Origin: Zygnema cylindricum
Taxonomy: Eukaryota > Streptophyta > Zygnematophyceae > Zygnematales > Zygnemataceae
Length of the DNA stretch: 62,000 nt
NCBI GenBank assembly: GCA_037447655.1
Contig: JBBHKE010000013.1
Span: 1-62,000 of the forward strand
Direction of reading: 5' to 3'
A program made the translations under genes and the position numbers. Of this stretch, positions 23,781-34,089 are shown piece by piece. Position 1 is the stretch's first letter. Every line of letters begins with the position of its first letter. The notes beneath the pieces are model-generated. The model saw only the letters and a list, made by a program, of their open reading frames with translations. It made no database searches and had not been told where the DNA came from.

Positions 23781-24715
23781 TCATACACTGTACACCCATT
23801 TATATCCTAGAAGATATCTTGGGTTTCCTTTCAGATCGAACTTCCAATATGACCGATCTGTGTCTAGACTAAACACCTGGCTACCAAAGACATTTATGTG
23901 TGAAACATATGGTTTTCGGCCGGTCCATCTCTCATAAGGTGTTTGGCCTTTTACTGCCGAAGTAAGAACTCTATTTTTGAAATAATTTGCACAGTTCATT
24001 GCTTCGGCCCAAAATCTCTTTCCTATCTTCTTATCCGACAACATACTTCTGGCACTATCACTTAGTGTCCTATTCAACCTCTTTGCTACACCATTCTGCT
24101 CAGGATTTTAAGGGACAATCTTTTGGTGTTGCACTACATCTCTTCTAAAAAAATCCTCAAACTGATTGGAGGTATACTCTCCTCCATTATCACTCCTTAC
24201 TCTCTTGATACGCGTTTCATGGAGTGTCTCACTCCATGTTTTATATTCCTTAAAAATCTCTGGGCCCTCGGACATATTTTTCAGAAAATATACTCTTGAA
24301 TACTGAGACCAATCGTCGGTGATAGTCATCATAAACCTCTTACCTTCGGGTCATGGCACTTTAGCCGGTCCCCATATATCAGTGTGTACGAAATCTAACA
24401 CTTTTTCCCCTTTATAAGTGGCTACCTTTGGAAAAGGTAACCTGTGTGCCTTACCTTGAGCACATCCACTACAGTCACTTAGATTTTCATTTTCTCCAAA
24501 GTGAATCCCTTCCACTACCCCCATCTTTTTCATTTTTTCCAACTTATCTAAATGCTCATGTCCAAGTCAATATGCCATAACATAATATCATGAACACCAG
24601 CATAATAAATTTTCTTCTTTTCATTGCGTAAAATCAACCTAAACATCCCTTGGCTACCCTTTTCAGCAATAAAATACACTTCTCCCTCAAAACTAGTAGT
24701 ATATATTCCCTTTCG
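23781..24715 (-). pseudogene. copia-4 integrase with Lys at the catalytic Glu site
   Basis: From the high-coordinate end come the GAG-pre-integrase zinc region (a DCSGCAQGKAHRLPFP segment), the first Asp (VHTDIWGPA), the second Asp (RSDNGGEY), and then the third-residue block, which reads NGVAKRLNRTL. Ty1/copia integrases normally have Glu where this copy has Lys. The same change is in copia-2. Frames are broken near 24110 and 24340. Confidence 0.8.
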
Positions 24716-25648
24716 ATGTCTGTCCGTTGTCGTGCATGTGTCTAATTAATTGTGAAGATGCATGCAAAATCATCAATTGTGCACCACTTAAACCCAAATG
24801 ATAACAATACATCGTGAGTGTAATAAGACATCAAAGTGAAAATGGATAAATACAACAACAAGCAAGGTGAAAGAAAAAGAAAGGTGGACGACTTAGCTGG
24901 TTATGGTTAGGTTAGTTTATTTATACTAAGCCGATGGATGACCACTAGGCCCCACTGTCTATTTATATTCCTTACAGGGGTTATCCTATTGAAGATAATC
25001 GAAAATTAGACTTAAAAAGAATAAATCAAAACAGAAACAAAAAAGAAAGCAAACGAAAAGTGAAAATGCCAATATGCTAGACACTTATGAGGTTTCAGAT
25101 AACCAAACTCCAAGGATGCGCATAAGACAAATAGAAATGAATACACAGTTACTTGAAATAAAAACAACAAAATGATATTCCTAACATGCAACTTTCACAC
25201 TAATTAAGGCTCAACCATAGCCGAGAAAAGAAGTTTGTGTTGTGAGATCGCAATCGAAATCCACTCAAAAGGGCGAAAGGTGTTGAAAGGAAACTGTGCA
25301 GGTCTTGGCCGAAGTCATATTGATTAATATGTAGGGCTTTAGTAGAGATTGATAAAGTAAGAGTTAACTAGACACTTCACGCTAAGGCATAAAATCGCCT
25401 CTAAGCTGTCCGGACAATTTTACAAACAAAAGAATGGCTGCAAAAAATCTTCAATACTGAAAATTCATGCACTTTGAAAATTGTGTGTAGGAAATAGTAT
25501 AAAATCTAATAAGTACCAACGCCTACGCCTAGCGAAATGAACTAATAAGATTGCAGTGTGCCATGTAAAATACAGTGTCTAGTTTGGATTCAGCCAATAG
25601 GCGGCCGGAATCCCATGCCCTACGTTACAAAATCTAAAACCTACGGAT
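24716..25648. other. Intergenic gap between copia-4 and copia-1
   Basis: AT-rich with no domain-bearing frame, no LTR and no clear inverted repeat. The final AAAAA (25649-25653) is the target duplication of copia-1. Confidence 0.45.
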
Positions 25649-25653
25649 AAAAA

Positions 25654-26463
25654 TGTTGTTTTTAGAAAGCTTTAGTCCTCTCTATGCCTCAGCTGTGAGG
25701 GAGAGAGAGCTGTTCAAGACTTAAGATTATTTTTTGGTTGAGTTTCGTTCAGTACTTATCGAAATTCGTGTGATAGTGAGGTTTGGAGTTCACGGTTCAT
25801 TCACACTTGGGACACGCGTCGTCACTTGAGAGAAATGCGTGAGTATGTCCTCCGTGGACGTACGGAAGTTCGGCAGGACCACGGGACTTCGTGAAGTCAT
25901 ATCTACGGTGCAAAAATCCTTTATTCGGACGGCTAACAGCCGCCGCCAACAAATGCTGACGAGGCGTGACTAGATCACTATCACTTTACGTTGTCTCAAC
26001 GTCGGTGTAAATATTTGGCAGTACAGAATTTTGTCTATAGCGATTAGTTGTTTAGTGTTGAGAATGTGGTTTTATGACATACCTTCAGTACACAGGTATA
26101 CTCACAGTATTTGTTGTGTTAGAATGTTAGATGTACGGCTGGAATGCCTCCGTACATCTTAGTGTAGTTTCAATGTATAGAAGTAGGACTTAGTGAATTT
26201 GAGTCATTAGGAACAAATGATATGAAAAACTATACACTCAGTTTTATGAAAATTCACCTCTGAATATCTTACAGTTCTGTGAGCAAAATTAAGTGAAATT
26301 TTATGTGTATGTTCTTTTGTATGATACCTACACTGTGGTAGATTTGTAGGACTATTCTGTCTTTGTGTCAAAAGTTATTGTTTGTCAAAGTTGTTGTTTT
26401 GCCATCGATATTTGTGGAAGCTTCCTCTCTTGATTTGTTCTACAATGACTACTACTGCCACTT
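25654..26463 (+). repeat. copia-1 5' LTR, first part (interrupted)
   Basis: Starts TGTTGTTTTTAG and matches 48537-49346 closely. Gypsy-1 is inserted after position 26463, duplicating ACTT. The remaining 40 bp of the LTR are at 37084-37123. An ATG at 26445, inside the LTR, opens the gag frame. Confidence 0.9.
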
Positions 26464-26673
26464 TGTCGAGCGTGCCTGGTAACCGGGAGGTCCACGTTAT
26501 ATGTCCAAGGAGGTGTGCATGAGAAACCTGCAATCCACCCCAAATGCTGATGCTCCCTTGGATTTGTGATAATGCCCATCTTTGTTCATTACCCCCCCCC
26601 CAGGGATATGCATAGAGAGTAAGGAGGAATGGAGTGGGAAAGAAAAGTACCCTGTACCCCCCTTCCCAGATTT
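26464..26673 (-). repeat. Terminal block P of gypsy-1
   Basis: A 210-bp block, TGTCGAGCG...CCCAGATTT on the plus strand, repeated at 52064-52273 and 53460-53669. It contains a run of C (about 26591-26600) that reads as a G tract in element orientation. It abuts pol at GGACATAATTG, skipping about 450 bp present in gypsy-2. Confidence 0.9.
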
Positions 26674-26689
26674 GGACATAATTGCCGCT

Positions 26690-27720
26690 CCGTCGTTGGG
26701 AATACCAGAGTTGATCTCTGTGCTGAGCAGCCTGTAAATTGCCCATGGCCAGAGGTATTTCCCGCTGAAATACCTTAGCCCGGTCGGCAATCAGTTTCTC
26801 TACAGTACCCCGGTTGTCCATCTCCGGAAGAACAACCGCCTGAGCCGACGCAGCCCCTGGTAGGATGGGATGTCGGCCGAAGAGAATGAAGTAAGGGCTA
26901 TAGGAGTGGAGAGATGCCTGCCTGCTGAACCTGTACCCCATGGCAATCCAAGGCACCCGTGTGTCCCACTCCCCCAAATCCTCTTCAACCGCATATTTCC
27001 GTAGTGACCGCTTCACTGTCTGTACGCACCTCTCGGCCAAGCCGTCGGCTTGGGGGTGGTCTCGGCTGGTTAACCTGTGGTCAATGAGGCACTTCTCCAG
27101 AAGGTTAGAAAATTCTCCGGCAAACTCGGACCCCTGATCCGTCAGAACTTCGGCCGGTGCTCCAAATTGAGACAACACTCTCTACAAGAATGCGTCCGCG
27201 ATTGCTTTCGACTCCTTTCGGGGAAGAACCACCAATTCAATCCATTTAGAGAAGTGTTCAATCATGACCAGAACAAAACGGTTTCCCCTCCGGCTCGTAG
27301 GAAGTGGCCCTAGCATATCTAGTGACCATCTGTAAAACATCCCCCGAATGGGGAGGGAGTGATGCTCAGTCCCACCCTTTTTGTCGAACGCTGCTTTTAC
27401 CCGATCACAGGAAGGGCACGTCTGAACCACACGATAGACCTGGGCCCGCAACCCATGCCACCAATACGACCCTGTGACTAGCGAGGTGGTTTGTTTCTGT
27501 CCGAAGTGCCCGCATTGCTGGTGAAGCCGAACAATGAGCGTTTCTCGATCTGCCGGAGGGGGAACCACTTTCCTCGTCCCATCGGCCCATTTCCGGAGAA
27601 GGATGCCTCGGTCCCATTCATAAGCCGCCATTCGGTTCTGAACACGGGACATTTGACTTCCGGCAAGGTGGGATAGAGGAGAGCCCTTCTGGATGGATTG
27701 GAGGGAATCGATGTCATTCC
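26690..27720 (-). pseudogene. gypsy-1 integrase, broken
   Basis: The N-terminal zinc-binding part (frame 27182-27652) shows HQQCGH and CPSC. The core has Asp in WSLDMLGP, Asp in LTDQGSEF and Glu in ADGLAERC, so all three DDE residues are kept. A TAG at 27182-27184 splits the core between the first and second Asp; the same TAG is in gypsy-2. The second piece runs from 27178 downward and then reads into block P after the deletion junction at 26673, losing the C-terminal domain. Confidence 0.85.
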
Positions 27721-27759
27721 ATATATCCTTCCGCCCGGCTCCAATGGGGGCCTGCCCCT

Positions 27760-29646
27760 CTACATCTGCAGCAAAAGTTGCCAGTTCTCCTTCGGCCCGA
27801 GGCAGCCAAATAATAGCAGAGGAAGCAGGATAAGTCCTAGGCTGAGCTCAGGGTCTTCGTCATGTCGCGCCTCAGTAGAGTCTCTGATGGAAGGGTCCGG
27901 ATTCCTGCTGAGTCCGTCGGCATTCCGATGAATCTCCCTGGCTCTATGGATGATGCTGAAATCATATTCCTGCAAGATGAGAACCCATCTGGCCAGCTTT
28001 CCAGTCAACTTACTGTTCTCCATGATCCATTTGAGGGGCTGGTGATCCGTAATAAGGGTGAAGTGTACTCCATAGAGGTAAGGCCGGAAGTGCTGGATGG
28101 CCCAAACTGCAACGAGTAATTCCCCATGGTAACTGCTGTCCGCTCTGTTATAACTCCTGCTTGCGTAGGCCACTACATACTCAGCCCCTGCATCGTCCAA
28201 TTGAGCCAAAACTGCTCCCAATCCGAACCTGCTCCAATCTGTATAAAGGAGAAAAGGCCGCTGGTGATCGGGCATCCGGAGCACAGGATGCTGTTTGAGG
28301 GAATCCTTCAGGAATTGGAACGCTATCTGCTGTTCTTCCTTCCACTGCCACTCCTGGTCCTTTCGCAACAATTGGTTCAATGTCTGAGCGTGGCTACTGA
28401 ATTCAGGAATAAACCGCCGGTAATAGTTGGCAAGGCCCTGGAAAGTACAAAGAGCAGAAATGTCCTGCGGGGGTGGAAGAGCATCTAGGGCTGCCACCTT
28501 AACCATGTGGGGACCCACTGTCCCGGGAGTCACCTCATGACCCAGATAAATAATTTTCTGCACCCCAAAGATGCCCTTCCCCGGGTGACATTTCAAACTC
28601 GCTGATTGGAGTGCCCGGAGAACGATGTGTATGTGCTCCAAGTGTTCTTCGAATGTCTTGGAGAAAATGATAACATCGTCGATATAACACCGTGCGAAAT
28701 CAATTCCCCGGAGAGCCTTGTCCATGGCCCGTTGGAATTTGGCAAGTGCATTTTTGAGGCCAAATGGCATATAGAGCCATTCATATAGCCTGGATCCGGC
28801 CCAAAAAGCAGTCCTCTCTCGGTGTTTTGGCTCCATTGCAATCTGGTGGAATCCATTTTTCATATCCAAAGTGGAGTAAATGGTGGGCCTAGCAAGAGAG
28901 TCGAAGATCTCTTCCGGGGTAGGCGTAGGATAACGGTCGGAGACAGTTGCCGGGTTCAGCATCCGATAGTCCCCACACATCCAGAAATCTACAGTTTTTC
29001 CGGAGGAGTCTTTCTTTGGCGGGAGCACGGTTGGTGAGGCAAACCCATGTAGTCCTGTACTCTCCTGAACTAGCCCAACTTCCACCAAAGTCTGCACCTT
29101 TGAAGTGATGAACTCCTTCTCCTTGAAACTGAGAGGGTACTGTTTCTGCCAAACAGTAGCTGTCTCATCGATCAAGTCAATCCGAAAAGGAGTCCCTTTA
29201 TAGATCCCTACATCGGTGTTAGACCAGGCGAACACCTGCCCGTTATCTTCTAACAACTTGGAGAGGCGGGCCTTCTGCTGTGGGTCTAGCTGTTCACCTA
29301 GAGTCCAGTCCATCTTCGCGGGTTCCACTGCCGCCAATGCTTCCGGTGGTCTACCCAAGAGAGAGATGTCGAAGGTCAACTCTACCTGTGGGTCGGTCCC
29401 TTGTTCGGCTGTTAAAACGCTGCTGTTTACAACTTCCTCTAAGCTGTCCTGTTCTGGGACTCCGTCCCCCCCCACTAAGGAAACTCCTGGGTCCAGTGTG
29501 GCATTGCTCCCCTCCACTGAGGAAGTTCTTAGGAATTTGGTGAATGTGAATTTTTCCCTCCTTGTCTCTCTCCCCCCCTCTAGCTTTAGAGTTCCTTGCA
29601 TGGCCAACAACTGTGGAGCTTGAAGGTATGTTGTCCGTGATTTTGG
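27760..29646 (-). CDS. gypsy-1 reverse transcriptase and RNase H
   Basis: Part of one 769-residue open frame (30069-27760) whose first ~136 residues are the methyltransferase C-terminus. RT lies at about residues 305-505 with the catalytic Tyr-Ile-Asp-Asp at 462-465 (about 28675-28686) and the YMPFGLKNA fingers-palm motif. RNase H lies at about 607-725 with acidic residues in YTDWS (Asp611), HGE (Glu650), ITDHQ (Asp675) and ADGLSR (Asp718). The spacer at 137-300 is likely a connector. The frame closes before integrase, and a frame change is needed to continue; gypsy-2 shows the same break. This RT core looks intact. Confidence 0.9.
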   Translation of the reverse strand, partial: PKSRTTYLQAPQLLAMQGTLKLEGGRETRREKFTFTKFLRTSSVEGSNATLDPGVSLVGGDGVPEQDSLEEVVNSSVLTAEQGTDPQVELTFDISLLGRPPEALAAVEPAKMDWTLGEQLDPQQKARLSKLLEDNGQVFAWSNTDVGIYKGTPFRIDLIDETATVWQKQYPLSFKEKEFITSKVQTLVEVGLVQESTGLHGFASPTVLPPKKDSSGKTVDFWMCGDYRMLNPATVSDRYPTPTPEEIFDSLARPTIYSTLDMKNGFHQIAMEPKHRERTAFWAGSRLYEWLYMPFGLKNALAKFQRAMDKALRGIDFARCYIDDVIIFSKTFEEHLEHIHIVLRALQSASLKCHPGKGIFGVQKIIYLGHEVTPGTVGPHMVKVAALDALPPPQDISALCTFQGLANYYRRFIPEFSSHAQTLNQLLRKDQEWQWKEEQQIAFQFLKDSLKQHPVLRMPDHQRPFLLYTDWSRFGLGAVLAQLDDAGAEYVVAYASRSYNRADSSYHGELLVAVWAIQHFRPYLYGVHFTLITDHQPLKWIMENSKLTGKLARWVLILQEYDFSIIHRAREIHRNADGLSRNPDPSIRDSTEARHDEDPELSLGLILLPLLLFGCLGPKENWQLLLQM

Positions 29647-30622
29647 AGACTGAAGGCTTGAGAATGCAAAAGAATGTTTCAGCACCCAGGAAATTGCATT
29701 TAAATCCATGCTTTGTCCGATTAAACTGCACCTTATTGAAGCCGATACCCTTGGCGCAGCTGTGGTTCCCTGTTGAAACCCCATTGCCTGTTCCGGTTCT
29801 GTAATATTCGGCGCTGTCCACGTGGCGGTTGTACTGTCAAAGATCATTCCTGGTGCGCCCTTCCGGTAAGCGTGGCTATTAGGAAAAGATACAAGAGTTG
29901 GGAGGGCCCTCTGTGGATACCCAGGCTTATTACAACAGAAAAAGGGTTCTTTGTCGGCTGTGGTCACCGGTGTGGCCATTCGCCCCGGTCCGAGGATCTG
30001 TTGGACCGTTATGTTGGGATCTGTAACCTGTGTTCTCAACAGCTGTTGGAGGATTGGAAGAGGAACCAAGGTGGTTTAATATGCCCGAACTCGGGGGGCT
30101 CTCGATCCGATCTGAGCTGCATCAAAAACTATGGGAGTCCCTAGAACCTTGGTCACTTGGTTCCAACTGCTGACCACCTGTTTTCTCTTATCATTTGTGG
30201 GGTGAACGTTTTCCAAGACGTACCCCACTGGTGTGTCCTGGCGTTCCTGTAACCCTGTTATTAGTCTGGTCATTTAAAAGAAAGTTCTGCTACGGACGTC
30301 CTGGTGTCCTCGGCCCTGTCCTGCTAAAGAATACCCGTGGCATGGCCATCCAGCGACAACAAGGTCTACCCTTCCGAGCTTTTCTAGATGGGAATCCGTG
30401 ATATTATCCACATTCTGGGGAAGCGTGCGATGTGAGTTAGACATGGCGGACACCGAAAGTTGTTGTGGGTAAAGTTGGTGCAGCTGTTGCAGGCGGGTAC
30501 TCACTTACTGCACGGGCGTCCGGGTTTATCTCGACTGCCGAGTAAGTTTCTATTTGGTATCCAGCTTTCAGGACGGCTTCCAAATCGGAACTAATGCCAA
30601 AAAATAGGGATAGAATCCTAAG
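29647..30622 (-). pseudogene. gypsy-1 cytosine-5 DNA methyltransferase domain, broken
   Basis: Lies between protease and RT. Conserved C5-MTase motifs in order: I (ILSLFFGISSDLEA, SAM binding), IV (PCHGYS with catalytic Cys), VI (LENV), VIII (QIGSRAPRVR), IX-like (EQAMGFQQG) and X-like (LIGQS). The compact layout, with motifs IX and X close after a short target-recognition stretch, resembles DNMT3-type enzymes. Two stops split it: TAA at 30274-30276 (Gln in gypsy-2) and one at 30076-30078 (Trp in gypsy-2). Motif IV has His where most enzymes have Gln. An in-frame TGA at 30623-30625 precedes motif I. Confidence 0.88.
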
Positions 30623-30625
30623 TCA

Positions 30626-31573
30626 TGAAAGCGGGATTTGTAGTGACACCAATTGTCGATTAAAGTCTTTCCCTTTGTTAGGAACCGTGGGAAGTTCCGA
30701 CCGAGGGACTTTTGCTGCTCCGGGTGATATTGCAGCCAAGCTCCTGTCCACTTCCCGCCGAAGTGTGGCCATCTGTACCAATCGGTTCTGATACTCCTTT
30801 TCCCACCGCTTGGAAATAGGGAATTGCTAGATTCAATCAGCCATATCGTTAGAGTATTTGAACAGCTCCGAGGGGGTTGAGGCAGAGTAGACGGGATAGC
30901 ATCCAGACACCGGAACAGTCGTTTTTCCCCTGTTCCACAAATCCAAGGGGACCACCACTTTTGTTCCTTCCGGATCCTCAGGGTCTGAGACTGTAACTTT
31001 TTCCTTCCATACGCTCAACTCCATGTTCAACCTTGTCCACGTAGCCATACCCAGCAAAATTTCAAATTGCTTACCTTCCACCACTAGGAAGGGAAGCTGA
31101 ATCTGCACATGCTGGCTTGCGTCGTCAGCAAATTTGATTTCCATGGCTTTTATGATCCCATATACGGGTTGGCTGCCACAGCTGACTGTGCTCAAGCATA
31201 TGTCACTTGGACTGATTTTTGGCCGGAGTTCCTCGGGCATTTGTTGTAACGCTGATGTTGTTATTAAGTTTGGAAGAGCTCCGGTATCCACCACTGCATC
31301 GTGGTACCCGCCGTATCCATTAAGTTTAAAATTTCCCGTCCAATTGGGAATAAGAGCCACCGAAAGGGCCTTATAATCCCTATCTGCCATAGAGGTTTTT
31401 GGTTCTGCCGACATGAAGACTTTCTTGGGCGGTTCTGCCAACGCGACCCTTTTCCTCCTAGTGTGAATTTCTTCCCCTAATGCCTGAATGAGGGTTTCTT
31501 TGGGCAGATTGTGGGAGGAAGCCAGCGTTTTGACATGCGTCAAGGCGTATGGCATTAAGTGTCGTACTAGCAT
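30626..31573 (-). pseudogene. gypsy-1 aspartic protease and linker to the methyltransferase
   Basis: The frame from 31573 carries the retropepsin active site VVDTGALPNLI (about 31280), then a conserved C-terminal stretch, and stops at TGA 30833-30835, followed two codons on by TAG 30827-30829. The second stop is shared with gypsy-2 and is followed by CAA TTC, a near match to the TMV-type readthrough context. After it the same frame stays open for about 67 codons as a basic linker to the TGA at 30623. The first TGA is private to this copy. The protease would cleave Gag-Pol. Confidence 0.8.
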
Positions 31574-34077
31574 AACTGCCGGTTTGGAGGAAGGAGGGAG
31601 AGCTTTGGGCGATGAAATGGGTGAGTCCTCGTCTTCCGATTTCTCCTGTTCCCCCCCCCTTCTTCCTCACTTTCTGTGTCAAAATTCCCCGTAAGAGGTG
31701 TTATTGACGGATCTGTGGACGGTCTCTCTGCCATGTATCTGTCGAACCACTCCTGATCTGTTTCAGTGGTTGAAGGATTTTCTTTCGGCTGTGTCTTTGT
31801 GTAATCTTCAAAACCGGGAGGAAGTTTCTTCGGAGCCGGAGGAGGCGGGTTAGTCAGCTTGAGTCCCATTCCAATGTTACTGTTTAGAAGTATTGCTGGC
31901 GGGGTAAAGGATAAAGGGCCGGTGGCTTTGCGACTGTGGTCCTTTTTTTCCATCGGTTGTTTGTCTTTTCTTTGGGAGGACGTTGTAGAGCGCAGTTGAC
32001 TACGACTGTCCCCTACACCGACGTTCCATGCTCCGGACAGAAATGTCCTAGCATGATGAGCTTTTGGAGGCTCCATATCCCAACCCATCGGGTCATCATC
32101 ATTTCCACCCAACGTGGTCTGCTGCTCCAGCTCCGCTAGCTTTTGTAGCAGTTCTTGTTTTTGTTTTTGCAACTTTTGAGCCGGCGTAAGAGGTTGAGGA
32201 GTGCGGGTAGAGGATCTCAGTCGGAGAGCCGCCAGTTTTGTTGCCAAAGCGGCCAACTGAGGGCTCTGTTGCTGAATGATATGTTCCGATGTTAGTCTGC
32301 TGGGCCCCGGTTCATTAGGAGATCGTCCCCAGGGATACAAAAGTTGCACTGGCAGAGGATTAACGGCAGTTTCCCCTTCGCCTATAAACAATGCATACTG
32401 CATCATCTCCTTCGGAACCCCATTTTTCCGAAAGCATTGTCCTTCTTTGTGGCCCATGAACCCACAAGCTTCACATTTTGACCCTTCAGTAGTATACTTC
32501 CCCCTTAGCTCATTAGAGATTTGAGTGTCATCGAATTTCGGAAGTCGGATTTGTCTCAACTGGGATTGAGACATTTTGGCGGTTTCAGAGCGTGGAGTAG
32601 GTTTATAGGTTTCCTTAGTGACCGGGGTTCGGTCTCCTCCTCCGCCTCCTTGCTTGCGTTCTTGCTGTTTCCTTGTTCTTTCCGCACGCTCCCTTTCAAA
32701 CTCCTTCTGCTTGATGGCGAGTTCTGGTTTGAGCTTTCGGGGGCACCTCTTCCATCCGTGACCTGGCTGGTTACAGTTCAGGCAGTCGTAAAGAAAAACT
32801 TTTTCATCTCCCACCATTGCAGGTTCTGGTCGGGCATCCGCTTCCAGGTTCCCCTTAAGCTTCCGCAAAGCTTGCAGTTCTGTTTCTTCCTCGTGGCTGA
32901 GCGATGTTTCCCCGGCGAAACCTGCAAAGTTGGCTCTGGATTTTCCGGTAACAGCCTTTTCTCGTGCCTCGCTATTAACAAAATGATCATACAATTTCAT
33001 AGCAGCCAATGAAATTTCTTGAGCTGTGGGATTCCGATCGTGTATAGCCTGACTGGCGCTCCAATTGTCCAGAGCTGCCTGTCCTGTTGGCCCGAAGGAA
33101 TTTCGAACAACGACATAATATTTGGTGGCCATAGCCGGTGTATCGATGGTGGACAGTTTGGTCTTCTGGCAGAGGCTAGAGAGGCGGTTGAACAGCGTCT
33201 GGGGAGTTTCATTCTTCACACAGCAGAAGTCTGTGAACTCCTTGATGGCAGTTTCGTTCCTTTCTGTGTAAAGGAGTCTCCAAGCGTCCTGAAGAGTGGT
33301 ACAGGGATTAGGATTGGCAACCATCCGGGTGGCTGCTTCGGCTGCCTGTACCGCTTGCAGGTGGTTGACATAGGCCGTGCCTTGGGCCTGAAGTTTCATA
33401 TCCATGGTGAAAGTTGCAGTGAGAGGAGCTGCGGCTGCGGCAGCCAGGTCGGCTGCTGCCTGAAGAGCCTCGGCGTCCAGATCCGGATCAGATATTTTGA
33501 TACTGGGGGCCATCAACAAAGGTTGACGCTCCTTGTAATCGGATAAAGCTGCTCCGGCTAGATAATTTACCATCATTGGAAACAGGGTTGTTTCAAAATC
33601 TGCTGGAATGGCCCCTCCCCTGTATTTGTTGATTTCAGATTGGGTGAACGACTTCCACAACAGTTCGAAATTAGAGAAAGCGATTCTCGAGCTATCTCCT
33701 GTAAAGATCCTTACGTCCCCTATTTCTTTTTCCTCCTCTGCAAGGTTGGTGAACTGTGAAGAGGATGGTCCGGTTGGGCTAACAAACTGAACTGGTGAAA
33801 TTACCCCTGGATCTGCGTCGTCTGGCTCGGGCTCACCTCCTTCTCCGGCAGAGGGAGCGGTCTGACGAGAGATGGCACTCCCCCCCACTGAGAAAGTTCC
33901 GGTTACTGGTGGGATAGTGAGATGACCAGTATCTCCCAGGAGTTGGCCCTTGGGAAACGAGGAGTTTATCACCTTGGGAAAAACTGCCCGAATTCCTGCT
34001 TCTTTATACCCAGGAGAGGCCCGTTCCTCCCGTTGAAGGGTTTCCACCGAGGGAATGTGGAGAATAGGTTTAGTCAC
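31567..34077 (-). CDS. gypsy-1 Gag main part, two zinc knuckles
   Basis: An 836-residue frame with two CX2CX4HX4C knuckles, at about residues 432-445 (CLNCNQPGHGWKRC) and 535-548 (CEACGFMGHKEGQC), which bind the element RNA. A capsid-like helical region precedes them at about 130-380. A Gln-rich coiled segment and an acidic Glu/Asp tail follow. The frame ends in a run of nine G (plus strand C at 31652-31660) where gypsy-2 has ten and continues into protease. Upstream the same frame continues beyond a TAA at 34087-34089, so the true N-terminus lies further up. Confidence 0.85.
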   Translation of the reverse strand: MTKPILHIPSVETLQREERASPGYKEAGIRAVFPKVINSSFPKGQLLGDTGHLTIPPVTGTFSVGGSAISRQTAPSAGEGGEPEPDDADPGVISPVQFVSPTGPSSSQFTNLAEEEKEIGDVRIFTGDSSRIAFSNFELLWKSFTQSEINKYRGGAIPADFETTLFPMMVNYLAGAALSDYKERQPLLMAPSIKISDPDLDAEALQAAADLAAAAAAPLTATFTMDMKLQAQGTAYVNHLQAVQAAEAATRMVANPNPCTTLQDAWRLLYTERNETAIKEFTDFCCVKNETPQTLFNRLSSLCQKTKLSTIDTPAMATKYYVVVRNSFGPTGQAALDNWSASQAIHDRNPTAQEISLAAMKLYDHFVNSEAREKAVTGKSRANFAGFAGETSLSHEEETELQALRKLKGNLEADARPEPAMVGDEKVFLYDCLNCNQPGHGWKRCPRKLKPELAIKQKEFERERAERTRKQQERKQGGGGGDRTPVTKETYKPTPRSETAKMSQSQLRQIRLPKFDDTQISNELRGKYTTEGSKCEACGFMGHKEGQCFRKNGVPKEMMQYALFIGEGETAVNPLPVQLLYPWGRSPNEPGPSRLTSEHIIQQQSPQLAALATKLAALRLRSSTRTPQPLTPAQKLQKQKQELLQKLAELEQQTTLGGNDDDPMGWDMEPPKAHHARTFLSGAWNVGVGDSRSQLRSTTSSQRKDKQPMEKKDHSRKATGPLSFTPPAILLNSNIGMGLKLTNPPPPAPKKLPPGFEDYTKTQPKENPSTTETDQEWFDRYMAERPSTDPSITPLTGNFDTESEEEGGGNRRNRKTRTHPFHRPKLSLLPPNRQLC

Positions 34078-34089
34078 CGGTGGTACTTA

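Larger units (their letters stand above)
21780..24715 (-). mobile_element. copia-4: decayed Ty1/copia element
   Basis: On the minus strand the order is GAG-pre-integrase, integrase core, RT and RNase H, as in Ty1/copia, and closely related to copia-2. The 5' part (gag, protease, 5' LTR) is missing; similarity starts abruptly at about 24715. At the 3' end the RNase H tail is followed by only about 60 bp of LTR 3'-end sequence (21780-21840), so most of the LTR is deleted. Frameshifts and stops occur throughout. It is a fossil. Confidence 0.85.

Noticed and set aside
23781-24542. Functional minus-strand integrase gene
   Set aside because: Frames are broken, the 5' half of the element is missing and the catalytic Glu is Lys.
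32521-33012. Long plus-strand frames opposite the gypsy Gag
   Set aside because: They are shadows of the minus-strand Gag frame, which has the zinc knuckles.
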